DNA of 64,000 nt from CAMDPA01 sp963825625 (GCA_963825625.1 CAWGUF010000012.1:124001-188000), one strand, 5' to 3'. Positions 15,170 through 23,268 are shown, counted from the first letter of the stretch. Notes: generated by a model from the sequence alone, not told the origin. Numbers and translations: made by a program.

Positions 15170-16915
15170 ATGCCGAACCAGCACCTGGCCGATCTCGGCA
15201 CCATCATCGACGACCTCGAGGCGATGGGCCGCCTGGTGCGGGTCCGTTCCGAGGTCGACCCCGACTATGAGCTGGCCGGCATCGCTGCGAAGTTCGAGAG
15301 CGGCGATCGCGCTGTCTTGTTCGAGAACGTCAAGGGCTACGATCACCCGATATTCGTCGGTCTCTACTGGTCCCGCGTTCTGCTCGGCGACCTCATGCGG
15401 ATGCCCGAATCCAGGCTGCCCGGCTTCGTGTCACAAAGCATCAGGAAATGGCAGCGTGAGCCGATCGATCCGGTCGTTGTGACGAGCGGGCCGGTGCTGG
15501 AGGTGACAGAGCCGGAGGTGGATCTCTACAAGCTGCCAGTCCCCACCCATGCGCTGGACGACGGCGGCCGTTACTTCGACGCCGCAGTCGTCATCGCGCG
15601 TGATCCCGAGACAGGCGTCCGCAACGCGTCGATCCAGCGCTTCATGATCGTCGACAAGGACACCATGGGCGTCAATATCGATGCCGGGCGTCATCTCGAG
15701 CTCTATCTGGAGAAGGCGAAACGACTGGGCCGCAACCTGCCCTTCACGCTCAATGTCGGTGTCGGCCCTGGCCTCCATTTCGCTGCCTCCTCGCCAGCCG
15801 AGGCCGCACCTCCCGACCGCGACGAGATCGGCATCGCCAGCGAGTTCACCGGCCAGCCGGTAGAGCTTGTGAAGGGACGTCATTCCGATGTCGAGATGAT
15901 CGCCAACGCCATGTACGCGCTGGAATGCGAGCTGCTCTACGACGAGCAGCAGATCGAAGGTCCGTTCGCGGAAGTGACGGGCTACTACGCAGCCGCTGCA
16001 CCGCGCGGCAAAGTCAAGGTCAAGGCGATCCACCGCCGCCACAACCCTGTGTTCCAGACCATCCTTCCCGGCAAGGAGGTTTTCAATTCGGTTGGACTCC
16101 TCGGCGAGGCCAATGTCCTCAACCTGCTGCAGCAGCAGGTGCCGGGCGTGAAGGACGTGTATTTCAATCACGGCGGCTGCGGGTTCTATGGCGCGGTCGT
16201 GCAGATCGACCAGAAGCGTGCCGGTTGGGCGCGTCAGGCGATCCTTGCAACGTTTGCCGCCTTCCCGCCGCTCAAGGTCGTCACCGTCGTGGATGACGAT
16301 GTCGACATCCGCAACGCCAGTGACGTCGAGTGGGCCATGGCCACCCGCATGGACCCCCGGCACGGCATCATCGTCCTGAACGAGATCTTCGGTCACGGCC
16401 TGAACCCCAGCTTCCCGAACTACCTGGGCAACAAGGTCGGCTTCGATGCTACGCAGCCCTATCCGCACCGTCCTGAGTTCATGCGCGCGGCGGTCCAGGA
16501 TGTTGCCCTCGAGCGCTACCAGTTGCTGATCCCCGACCTCAGGCCGCCAGTTCTCGCGGCCGCAGCCGCTGCCGGCGGCAAAGGCCAGTCGCTGCTGGAC
16601 TACATCCTTGCAAAGACGGGTGCCGCTCCGGCAGGCAGCGCGCCAATCAACGCCAGCGCACACGTTGCGAAGCCGGCAGCCCCCAAAGGCTCGCTGGTCG
16701 ACTACATTTTGCAGAAGACCGGAGGAGCCGCTGGCGAGGGGCATCCTCCGTTGAATGGCGCCTCTCGGGCGGAGGCATCGGCCGGTCCGACGAATGGCGG
16801 CGGCACACTGGTAGAGTATATCCTGCGCAAGACCTCGGGTGGCCGTTCAGACGAGCCGGCCAAGGCGCAGGGCGCGGAGGTCGGTTCCGGCACAGGCACC
16901 TTGGCAGCACACTGA
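15170..16915 (+). CDS. UbiD-family (de)carboxylase with a triple-motif C-terminal extension
   Basis: UbiD enzymes decarboxylate or carboxylate aromatic and unsaturated acids using prenylated FMN. This protein has 581 residues; about the first 465 match the family, with NASIQRFMIV, EGPFAEVTGYY (glutamates of the active-site type) and the FNHGGCGFYG segment. The last 110 residues are an Ala/Gly-rich extension bearing three copies of a (S/T)L(L/V)(D/E)YIL-x-KT motif, near residues 473, 507 and 545. The ATG at 15170 is chosen for the TGGAGGCG site just before it; a GTG at 15158 is in frame. No ubiX is visible in the window. Candidate substrates are phthalate- or vanillate-type acids that feed protocatechuate (inference). 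Confidence 0.88.
   Translation: MPNQHLADLGTIIDDLEAMGRLVRVRSEVDPDYELAGIAAKFESGDRAVLFENVKGYDHPIFVGLYWSRVLLGDLMRMPESRLPGFVSQSIRKWQREPIDPVVVTSGPVLEVTEPEVDLYKLPVPTHALDDGGRYFDAAVVIARDPETGVRNASIQRFMIVDKDTMGVNIDAGRHLELYLEKAKRLGRNLPFTLNVGVGPGLHFAASSPAEAAPPDRDEIGIASEFTGQPVELVKGRHSDVEMIANAMYALECELLYDEQQIEGPFAEVTGYYAAAAPRGKVKVKAIHRRHNPVFQTILPGKEVFNSVGLLGEANVLNLLQQQVPGVKDVYFNHGGCGFYGAVVQIDQKRAGWARQAILATFAAFPPLKVVTVVDDDVDIRNASDVEWAMATRMDPRHGIIVLNEIFGHGLNPSFPNYLGNKVGFDATQPYPHRPEFMRAAVQDVALERYQLLIPDLRPPVLAAAAAAGGKGQSLLDYILAKTGAAPAGSAPINASAHVAKPAAPKGSLVDYILQKTGGAAGEGHPPLNGASRAEASAGPTNGGGTLVEYILRKTSGGRSDEPAKAQGAEVGSGTGTLAAH
16586..16840 (+). repeat. Three repeated helix-like motifs encoded at the UbiD C-terminus
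   Basis: Three copies of a roughly 12-residue block (QSLLDYILAKTG, GSLVDYILQKTGG, GTLVEYILRKTSGG) start at residues 473, 507 and 545, spaced 34 and 38 residues apart by Ala/Gly/Pro-rich linkers. The hydrophobic pattern suggests short amphipathic helices on flexible linkers. They are degenerate at the DNA level, so the amino-acid pattern is conserved rather than the nucleotides. Confidence 0.85.
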
Positions 16916-16924
16916 TGGCGAACC

Positions 16925-16942
16925 GTCCCGGCCCGCCGGGAC
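16925..16942. terminator. Hairpin between convergent genes
   Basis: An 8-bp perfect inverted repeat (GTCCCGGC / GCCGGGAC) with a 2-base spacer lies in the 27-bp gap between the ubiD stop and the terB-type stop codons. It is well placed as a bidirectional terminator, although no T-run follows on either strand. Confidence 0.5.
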
Positions 16943-17467
16943 CTACCGCGTCAACGCTTGCCGCAGCTTGACGAGGGCGCGTTCCTCGATGTCGCCGGGT
17001 TGGCCCTCTGCCGATGCAACACGAGCCGTCATGTCGATCACGTCGGCGCGCTGATCGGCAGCGCAGTGCCGTTCGAGAATTGGCGCCAGTTTGCGGATAC
17101 AGTTGTCGGGATCGCGCACGTCACGTGTGATCCAGCGGCCGTGGGCGAGCAGGTCTTCTGCCTGCTTGCTGCTGGCGCCGAACCGGCGCATCGCCTCTTC
17201 CAGGATCGCCGCCCGCTCGCGCTCGGTCATCGCGCCATCCGATTGCGCGACCGCGACCATGATGGCGACGGCTGCCTCTCTGGGGTCCTGTATAAGGTCG
17301 AGCGGATCCTTGGCGAATTTGCGCTGCCATCCCCACCGCCGCATCAGACCGCGAGCGTCGTTTGCGGTTTCCACCAGTCCCCTGGCGGCTTCACTTGCCA
17401 TGTGCAGCCGCCACAAAATGATGCCGACCGTTCCCATGGCAGCCAGAAGAATGCCGAGAATATGCAT
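16943..17467 (-). CDS. TerB-family (tellurite resistance-like) membrane-anchored protein
   Basis: A 174-residue protein with an N-terminal membrane segment (MHILGILLAAMGTVGIILW, residues 1-19) followed by a mostly helical, acidic domain resembling TerB/DjlA-type folds. The acidic stretch IMVAVAQSDGAMTERERAAI is the recognisable TerB signature with its metal-binding-type acidic residues. The ATG at 17467 is preceded by GGAGGCG at good spacing. TerB-like proteins are linked to stress response and envelope processes; a specific role cannot be given. It points against the surrounding catabolic genes and is probably unrelated to them. Confidence 0.7.
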   Translation of the reverse strand: MHILGILLAAMGTVGIILWRLHMASEAARGLVETANDARGLMRRWGWQRKFAKDPLDLIQDPREAAVAIMVAVAQSDGAMTERERAAILEEAMRRFGASSKQAEDLLAHGRWITRDVRDPDNCIRKLAPILERHCAADQRADVIDMTARVASAEGQPGDIEERALVKLRQALTR

Positions 17468-17769
17468 GGTTATCGCCTCCCGTTGCAGCTGAGCGATCGC
17501 CGAGCGATCGGGTTTACCCTTCTTTGTCGCTCCAGCTCCTGAAACGGTTCCAGCCTGGGCGAGTTTTCTGGCTCCGGGCAGGCACGATGCTATACATCTA
17601 ACCTTACCATGCTCTATATGGGGCACGCCCTTCTCGACGCGCCGGGTAGAGCCGAACGGACGGTCGGTTAACCTCTGGCCCCCGCACCGCGGTCGCCGCG
17701 GATTGGACGGCTAGGCTGGCTGGCGGGCGCGAGATGAGGTAAGGGGCCACCCAGGCCAGGGAGAAGCCA

Positions 17770-18177
17770 ATGGCTGACGAAAAGAAAGAGTACGACGACA
17801 TCCCCGGTACATTCGTGTTCGATGCCGAGCGCTCGCGCCAGGGCTACCACGTCAACATGTTCTGCATGTCGCTTCTGAAAGAGGAAAACCGCAAGGCCTT
17901 CAAGGCGGACGAGGCCAAGTACCTCGAGCAGTATCCGATGACGCCGGAGCAGAAGGACGCCATCCTGAAGCGCCAGTGGAACCGCATCCTGGAGCTGGGC
18001 GGCAACATCTATTTCACCGCCAAGCTCGGCGCCACCGATGGCCTGTCGTTCCAGCAGGTCGCCGCGATGATGACCGGCAGCACGCAGGAAGGCTATGCGG
18101 AAATGATGCTGAAAGGCGGACGTTCGCCGGACGGCAACCGGTACAAATCGGAGTGGGAGAACAAGAAGAATGGCTAG
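17770..18177 (+). CDS. ligA: Protocatechuate 4,5-dioxygenase alpha subunit LigA
   Basis: This 135-residue small subunit of the class III extradiol dioxygenase LigAB forms the lid of the active site carried by LigB. The family pattern is clear: IPGTFVFDAERSRQGYHVNM near the N-terminus, then NMFCMSLLKEENRKAF, MTPEQKDAI, and LELGGNIYFTAKLGATDG. Together with LigB it opens protocatechuate to 4-carboxy-2-hydroxymuconate semialdehyde with oxygen and ferrous iron. A GGGAGAAG ribosome-binding site precedes the ATG. Its last 8 bases overlap the ligB start, indicating translational coupling. Confidence 0.93.
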   Translation: MADEKKEYDDIPGTFVFDAERSRQGYHVNMFCMSLLKEENRKAFKADEAKYLEQYPMTPEQKDAILKRQWNRILELGGNIYFTAKLGATDGLSFQQVAAMMTGSTQEGYAEMMLKGGRSPDGNRYKSEWENKKNG

Positions 18178-19014
18178 GATCGTCGCAGGCGTTGCCACCT
18201 CTCACGTGCCGGCGATCGGCGCCGCGCTCGATCTCGGCAAGACCGAGGAGCCGTATTGGAAGCGCGTGTTCTCCGGCTACGAATGGTCGAAGAAGTGGAT
18301 GGCCGAGGTCAAGCCGGATGTCTGCATCGTCGTCTTCAACGACCACGCCACCGCGTTCTCCGTGGACCTGATCCCGACCTTCGCGCTCGGTTGCGCGGCC
18401 GAGTTCCCGCCCGCCGACGAGGGCTGGGGCCCGCGCCCCGTGCCGATCGTTCCTGGCCATCCCGAGCTCGCTTCCCACATCGCCCAGTCCGTCATCCTCG
18501 ACGAGTTCGATCTCACCATCTGCAACAAGATGGAGGTCGACCACGGCCTGACCGTGCCGCTCAACCTGCTGTTCGGCAAGGTCGACGAGTGGCCGTGCCC
18601 GATCATTCCGCTGGCTGTCAACGTGGTGCATGTTCCCGCCGCCCACCGGCAACCGCTGCTACACGCTGGGCAAGGCGATCCGCAAGGCTGTGGAGAGCTA
18701 TCCGGAGGACCTGAAGGTCGTGATCTTCGGGACGGGCGGCATGTCGCACCAGATCTCCGGTCCCCGCGCCGGCCTCATCAATTCCGAGTTCGACAAGACC
18801 TTTCTCGATGGCCTGACAAAGGATCCCGTCGCCCTGACCAAGATCCCGCACGTGCGACTACATGCGCGAGGCAGGCGCAGAGGGCATCGAGATGGTGATG
18901 TGGCTCATCATGCGCGGCGCGCTGAACGATAACGTGGAAGAGGTCTACCGCTTCTATACGGTGCCGGCCTCCAACACAGCGGTCGGCCACATCGTTCTTG
19001 AGAACCGGGCGTGA
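18170..19014 (+). CDS. ligB: Protocatechuate 4,5-dioxygenase beta subunit LigB (two frameshifts in this sequence)
   Basis: This is the catalytic subunit of protocatechuate 4,5-dioxygenase, about 280 residues once repaired. Iron-ligand and active-site segments are visible: GVATSHVPAIG (His12), VFNDHATAF (His61), MEVDHGLTVPL and GTGGMSHQISG. One extra base at 18629 separates PLAVNVV from MFPPPTGNRCYTLG. A second extra base at 18854 separates LTKIPHV from DYMREAGAEGIEMV. The last frame then runs to the TGA at 19012-19014, ending VGHIVLENRA. Removing two bases gives a complete, in-frame protein, so sequence error is more likely than a real pseudogene. It overlaps ligA and is followed by ligC. Confidence 0.9.
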
Positions 19015-19136
19015 AGACGAGGCAATAGGGCATAGCCGACTGGCAGTGGGGCTCCGCCTGACGGCGACTGCCCCATCCCCAGTACCCGGCCTTGTCCGGG
19101 CCTGCATGAGATCCACGAGCATAGAGGAAATCGATC

Positions 19137-20093
19137 ATGAAAATCTGCGTAGCCGGGCAGGGCGCGTTCGGTCAGAAGCACCTGGACGCGCTGAAGCGCA
19201 TCGACGGCGTTGAGGTCACCTCGTTGATTGGCGGCAACCAGGACTCGACGGCTCAGGTCGCCAAGAAATACGGCGTCCCGCATTTCTCCGGCGATCTCGC
19301 CGAAGGCATCAAGCGTGCCGACGCCGTGATCCTGACGACGCCGACCAAGATGCACTTCGAGCAAGGCTGCCAGGTGATGAAGGCCGGCAAGCACGTGCTG
19401 GTCGAGATCCCCGTCACCGACAGCATCCAGGACGCCGAGAACCTGGTCAAGGTCGCCAAGGAAACCGGCGTCGTCGCGATGGGTGGTCACGTCCGCCGCT
19501 ACAACCCGAGCCACCAGTACGTCCACAAGAAGATCGCCGCCGGTGAGCTGAAGATCCAGCAGATGGACGTGCAGACCTACTTCTTCCGACGCAGGAATAT
19601 CAATGCGGCCGGCAATCCGCGGTCGTGGACCGACCATCTGCTCTGGCACCACGCCGCCCACACCATCGACCTGTTCGCCTACCAGTGCGGCGAGGAAATC
19701 TCCGACTGCTATGCGGTGCAGGGTCCGATCCATCCCGAGCTCAATATCGCGATGGACATGGGCATCGTCGCCAAGGTGCCGTCCGGCGCGATCCTCAACC
19801 TGTCACTGTCGTTCAATAACGACGGCCCGCTCGGCTCGTTCTTCCGCTACATCTGCGACAACGGCACCTACAAGGCGTTCTACGACGACCTGTCGGACGG
19901 CAAGGATCAGATGATCGACGTTTCCAAGGTCGACGTGTCGATGGACGGCATCGAGCTTGAGGATCGCGAGTTCATCGCCGCGATCCGCGAGAAGCGCCAG
20001 CCCAACGGAGCACTCGAGCAGTTGATGCCGTGCATGCGCACGTTGCACAAGCTCGAGCAGATCATCGACCCGCAGCGCAAGGCGCACGCGTGA
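19137..20093 (+). CDS. ligC: 4-carboxy-2-hydroxymuconate-6-semialdehyde dehydrogenase LigC
   Basis: This 318-residue NAD(P)-dependent dehydrogenase of the Gfo/Idh/MocA family oxidises the hemiacetal of the LigAB product to 2-pyrone-4,6-dicarboxylate. The Rossmann motif GQGAFG is at residues 7-12. The expected catalytic region HVLVEIPVTDS is present, as is a substrate-side segment RSWTDHLLWHHAAHTIDL. Length matches LigC of Sphingobium-type pathways. An AGAGGAAA ribosome-binding site lies eight bases before the ATG. It follows ligB by 122 bp and is followed by a palindromic repeat that may end the ligABC transcript. Confidence 0.92.
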   Translation: MKICVAGQGAFGQKHLDALKRIDGVEVTSLIGGNQDSTAQVAKKYGVPHFSGDLAEGIKRADAVILTTPTKMHFEQGCQVMKAGKHVLVEIPVTDSIQDAENLVKVAKETGVVAMGGHVRRYNPSHQYVHKKIAAGELKIQQMDVQTYFFRRRNINAAGNPRSWTDHLLWHHAAHTIDLFAYQCGEEISDCYAVQGPIHPELNIAMDMGIVAKVPSGAILNLSLSFNNDGPLGSFFRYICDNGTYKAFYDDLSDGKDQMIDVSKVDVSMDGIELEDREFIAAIREKRQPNGALEQLMPCMRTLHKLEQIIDPQRKAHA

Positions 20094-20101
20094 CCGAATG
20101 T

Positions 20102-20172
20102 GGGGACAGCTCCATTGTCCGCGTCGGCACTTACGATCCCGGCAGCCACAGTCGGAAAATGGAGCTGTCCCC
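20102..20172. repeat. Intergenic palindromic repeat, family A (REP-like), copy 2
   Basis: Inverted 19-bp arms at 20102-20120 and 20154-20172 match with one mismatch and enclose a 33-bp loop. The core GGGACAGCTCC-ATT matches the repeat at 5470-5548. Both copies lie directly after a stop codon. It could serve as a transcription end or mRNA-stabilising hairpin for ligABC. Confidence 0.8.
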
Positions 20173-20296
20173 AATTTTCCGCCCCCATTTTTAGGGAACG
20201 CACCCATTGCTTGCCGGACGTTGCGCGTTGAGGGATGTCGCGCCATGATAATGTGCACTGCAAGCCTGCAAAACGGCGTTCTGACTGGAGCCTGGC

Positions 20297-21733
20297 ATGA
20301 CCGACATCCCCAAGATCAACTCGTTTCTCGGCGGCGAAACCGCTCCAGCCGGCAGCGGCGGCTTTGACTGGCTCAATCCTCAGGACGGCAAGCCGATCGG
20401 CCATATCATCGAGGCGGGCGAGGCTGGCGTCGAGGCTGCAGTCAAACTCGCATCGAGCGCATTCGATGCCCACCGCAAGGCTCCCGTGCATCTGCGCGCC
20501 AAGTGGCTGCGCGACGCCGGAGCTGCGCTGAAGGCGTCGGTTGACGAGGTCGCTCCCGTCATTTCCGCCGATGTCGGCAAGCCGATCCGCGTCTGCCGCG
20601 GCGAGGTGGTGCGCGGGGCAGAGTTCATGGAAGCCGTCGCTGCAACGCTGCCCCAGGTCATGGGCGGCGAGGTGCTGCCGCTGGATTCGGTCGCACAGGG
20701 CGAAGGTCATTTCGGTTTCACCCGACGCATCCCGTACGGCATCGTTGCGGGTATAATCCCGTTCAACGGCCCCGTGAACCTCCTGGTACAGAAGGTCGCC
20801 CCGGCGATCGCGGCCGCCAACGTCATCATCACCAAGCCTGCGCCGGCCGGCACCCGCACCGCGCTGATGCTGGCTAAGCTGTTTCAGGACAAGGCGGGCT
20901 GGCCCAAGGGCATGTTCACGGTGCTGACGGGCGACAAGGCGACGGCAACCGCGCTTGTTGCGCACAAGGACGTTCGCGCAGTGTCGTTCACCGGCGGCAC
21001 GGCAGGCGGCGACGCGCTGGCGCGCGTGGCCGGCGCCAAGAAGTTTCTCGCTGAGCTTGGCTCCAACGCCGCCAACATCGTGCTCGCGGATGCAGACATC
21101 GCCGATGCGGCCAAAAAGATCGCTGGTGCCGCCTTCGAGGCGAGTGGACAGCAGTGCATCTCCGCCCAGCGCGTGCTGGTGGACAAGTCCGTTCTCGACG
21201 ATTTCGTGAAGGCATTTGTCACCGCGGCAAAAGCGCTCCACGTCGGCAAGGTCGAGGATCCCAAGACCGACGTCGGGCCGATGGTCTCGGTTGCCGCCGC
21301 CGACCGCGTCATGTCGATGTGCGAAGACGCGATCAAGCGCGGCGCCACGTACGCGCTGGAGCCGAAGCGCGACGGCGCGCTGGTCTCGCCCGGCATCCTT
21401 GTCCAGGTGCCGCAGGCGGCGCGGCTGTGGTGCGAGGAGGTGTTCGGCCCGATCGCCATCGTGACGCCGTTCGAGGGCCTTGAGCAAGGCTTGCAACTGG
21501 CCAATGACAGCGCATTCGGTCTGCAGGGCGCGCTGTTCACGTCGAACCTGAAGGCGGCGTTCCGTTTCGCCGACGACTTCGACGTCGGCTGCCTCTGGGT
21601 CAACGAGCCCTCTCGCTTTCGAGTCGACAACTATCCCTTCGGCGGCGTGAAGTCGTCCGGGGTCGGCCGCGAGGGCATCAAGTGGGCGATCGAGGAGATG
21701 AGCCAGCTGAAGTTCGTCGGCATCAGGCCATAA
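20297..21733 (+). CDS. Aldehyde dehydrogenase family protein
   Basis: A 478-residue NAD(P)-dependent aldehyde dehydrogenase with all family landmarks: the IPFNGPVNLLVQKVAPAIAA cofactor region, SFTGGTAGG, the general-base glutamate in LAELGSNAANIVL (Glu253), the nucleophile in SGQQCISAQRV (Cys287), and EEVFGPIAIV. The oxyanion motif and length match succinate-semialdehyde or vanillin/benzaldehyde dehydrogenase-type enzymes. The substrate cannot be decided from sequence. Context suggests an aromatic aldehyde or a semialdehyde from ring cleavage. A GGAG ribosome-binding site precedes the ATG. It converges on the second ligB-like gene. Confidence 0.85.
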   Translation: MTDIPKINSFLGGETAPAGSGGFDWLNPQDGKPIGHIIEAGEAGVEAAVKLASSAFDAHRKAPVHLRAKWLRDAGAALKASVDEVAPVISADVGKPIRVCRGEVVRGAEFMEAVAATLPQVMGGEVLPLDSVAQGEGHFGFTRRIPYGIVAGIIPFNGPVNLLVQKVAPAIAAANVIITKPAPAGTRTALMLAKLFQDKAGWPKGMFTVLTGDKATATALVAHKDVRAVSFTGGTAGGDALARVAGAKKFLAELGSNAANIVLADADIADAAKKIAGAAFEASGQQCISAQRVLVDKSVLDDFVKAFVTAAKALHVGKVEDPKTDVGPMVSVAAADRVMSMCEDAIKRGATYALEPKRDGALVSPGILVQVPQAARLWCEEVFGPIAIVTPFEGLEQGLQLANDSAFGLQGALFTSNLKAAFRFADDFDVGCLWVNEPSRFRVDNYPFGGVKSSGVGREGIKWAIEEMSQLKFVGIRP

Positions 21734-21751
21734 ATCTCGCGCCCGGCGAAG

Positions 21752-21773
21752 CGCGAGGCATATTCGCCTCGCG
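21752..21773. terminator. Hairpin between convergent aldehyde dehydrogenase and ligB2 genes
   Basis: An 8-bp perfect stem (CGCGAGGC / GCCTCGCG) with a 6-base loop lies in the 58-bp gap between two convergent stop codons. The position fits a shared bidirectional terminator. No strong T-run is present. Confidence 0.5.
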
Positions 21774-21791
21774 TCGCTCCGCTCACGAATG

Positions 21792-22658
21792 TCAGGCCGC
21801 CTTGCGCTGTGCTGCCGCCGGCACGTGCTCCAACAGCAGCGTTGCCGCCGCCGTATTCGAGATAGGGATGTGGTAGTTGCGGTGCGCCTCCGTTACGCGC
21901 CCGCTCATCGTGCCGCGCATGGCCATCCAGTTGAGCAGTTCCACGCCCTGTGCACCTGCTTCGCGCACGACATCCTCGATCGAGAAGCGGCTCATCGCGT
22001 CCGGATCGGACACGATCGAATCCATCGTGAGCTTGTCGAAGTCCTTGTTGATGAACCCGGCCCGCTCACCATCGAGCTGATGCGACAGTCCGCCCGTGCC
22101 GATCACGACGATGCGCTCGCTGCCGGTCCAGCTCTCCACGGCGCGGCCCACCGCGCGTCCTAGCGCCAGACAGCGTTTCACCGACGGCAACGGGTACTGC
22201 ACGGTATTGATCGAGACCGGCACGATTTTCACCGGCCACGGCTCATCGCCCGGCCACATCAGCGACAGCGGAATCGTGACCGCGTGGTCGATCAGCATGT
22301 CCTGGCACATCGTGATGTCGAACTCATCAGCAACGAGTGCGTTGATGATGTGCCACGAGAGATTTGGATTGCCGGCTGCAGGCTGTGATACAGGGATGCC
22401 CCAGCCTTCGTCCTCGCTCTTGTACTCGGCCGCCGCTCCGACTGCGAACGTCGGCAGCTTGTCGAGGAAGAAATTGAGCCCGTGGTCGTTGGAGAACACG
22501 ATCGCCGTGTCCGGCTTGGTCCGGGCCAGCCACTCGTGAACGGCGTCGAAGCCGTCGAAAAACGGGCGCCAGTACGGATCTTTCTTCAAGCCTTTTGCGA
22601 TTGCGCCGCCGATTGCGGGAACATGAGTCGTTCCAACTCCGCCAATGATCTGCGCCAT
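21792..22658 (-). CDS. Second LigB-like class III extradiol dioxygenase catalytic subunit
   Basis: This 288-residue paralogue of LigB carries the same catalytic pattern: GVGTTHVPAIGG (His12), VFSNDHGLNFF (His59), MLIDHAVTIPLSLM and GTGGLSHQLDG. It is clearly divergent from the ligB at 18170 and has no frameshift. The partner alpha-like subunit gene ends 5 bp upstream (22664), and a GGAGGT ribosome-binding site lies between them. Such second pairs can be gallate, methylgallate or protocatechuate dioxygenases; sequence alone does not decide. The pair is transcribed away from a Rieske oxygenase gene across a region with two FNR/FixK-type boxes. Confidence 0.85.
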   Translation of the reverse strand: MAQIIGGVGTTHVPAIGGAIAKGLKKDPYWRPFFDGFDAVHEWLARTKPDTAIVFSNDHGLNFFLDKLPTFAVGAAAEYKSEDEGWGIPVSQPAAGNPNLSWHIINALVADEFDITMCQDMLIDHAVTIPLSLMWPGDEPWPVKIVPVSINTVQYPLPSVKRCLALGRAVGRAVESWTGSERIVVIGTGGLSHQLDGERAGFINKDFDKLTMDSIVSDPDAMSRFSIEDVVREAGAQGVELLNWMAMRGTMSGRVTEAHRNYHIPISNTAAATLLLEHVPAAAQRKAA

Positions 22659-22663
22659 GACGA

Positions 22664-23005
22664 CTACCTCCCCGCTTCCACAAGCTTCTGTTTGAAATCG
22701 GCAACGCTCATGCCGGTCTGCTGAGCGCCGATGTCCTGCACGTTGAGGCCGAAGATGCCGGCGAACTTCGCCAGGTAGTAGATGTTCCCGCCCGCTTCGA
22801 TCAGAGCCAGGACATTCCGGCTGCGTACAGCCTCGCGCTGTTCAGGTGTCAGTCCGTATTTGGCGCAATACGACTCCTCGTCCTTCACGAAGGCCTCGCG
22901 GTTGTCGGCGCTGTTGAACGAGAAGCACATCCGGTTCAGCGCATAGCCCTTCTGCGCCTGGTCGCCGTCGAACAGCGTCGTGCCCGGAATATTGTGATGC
23001 TGCAT
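22664..23005 (-). CDS. Second LigA-like extradiol dioxygenase alpha subunit
   Basis: A 113-residue LigA-family protein beginning MQHHNIPGTTLFDGDQAQKG. It contains the family blocks CFSFNSADNREAF, YGLTPEQREAV and LIEAGGNIYYLAKFAG. The ATG at 23005 has a strong GAGGAGG ribosome-binding site, so a longer upstream frame is rejected. It is followed after 5 bp by the catalytic subunit gene. It is shorter than LigA (135 aa), lacking part of the N-terminal arm and the C-terminus, which fits a different substrate pocket lid (inference). Confidence 0.85.
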   Translation of the reverse strand: MQHHNIPGTTLFDGDQAQKGYALNRMCFSFNSADNREAFVKDEESYCAKYGLTPEQREAVRSRNVLALIEAGGNIYYLAKFAGIFGLNVQDIGAQQTGMSVADFKQKLVEAGR

Positions 23006-23075
23006 GAAGGCCTCCTCTACGGCCGGCTGCCGACCCCTTGTCTGCACGAGCATTCGTATCGGCCTCTCGGCGGCA

Positions 23076-23089
23076 TTGATCCTGATCAA
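23076..23089. promoter_or_regulatory. FNR/FixK-type box upstream of ligA2B2
   Basis: The sequence TTGATCCTGATCAA is a perfect match to the TTGAT-N4-ATCAA dyad bound by FNR/FixK/Anr-type regulators. Its centre is about 77 bp upstream of the ligA2 start. A class II site centred at -41.5 would place transcription start near 23041, leaving a leader of about 36 bases. Confidence 0.75.
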
Positions 23090-23128
23090 GATGAGCTGCA
23101 AGTGCGACGCCATGTCGAGCGCCCGCGC

Positions 23129-23142
23129 TTGATCCAGATCAA
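23129..23142. promoter_or_regulatory. FNR/FixK-type box upstream of the Rieske oxygenase gene
   Basis: TTGATCCAGATCAA is a second perfect TTGAT-N4-ATCAA dyad, 53 bp from the first. Its centre lies about 133 bp upstream of the Rieske gene start. A site at -41.5 would put transcription start near 23177. The two boxes are arranged so that one could serve each divergent gene. Confidence 0.75.
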
Positions 23143-23268
23143 CGTTGCTCGCGCCACGGTGGTTAGCTTCAGTCGTGCCTATATGACGAACGGTGTTCCG
23201 CATATCGGAACAGAGATAGGCTGCCCGCGGATGCCCTGTCCGCGGACGCGCGACGTGGGAGAGACTGG

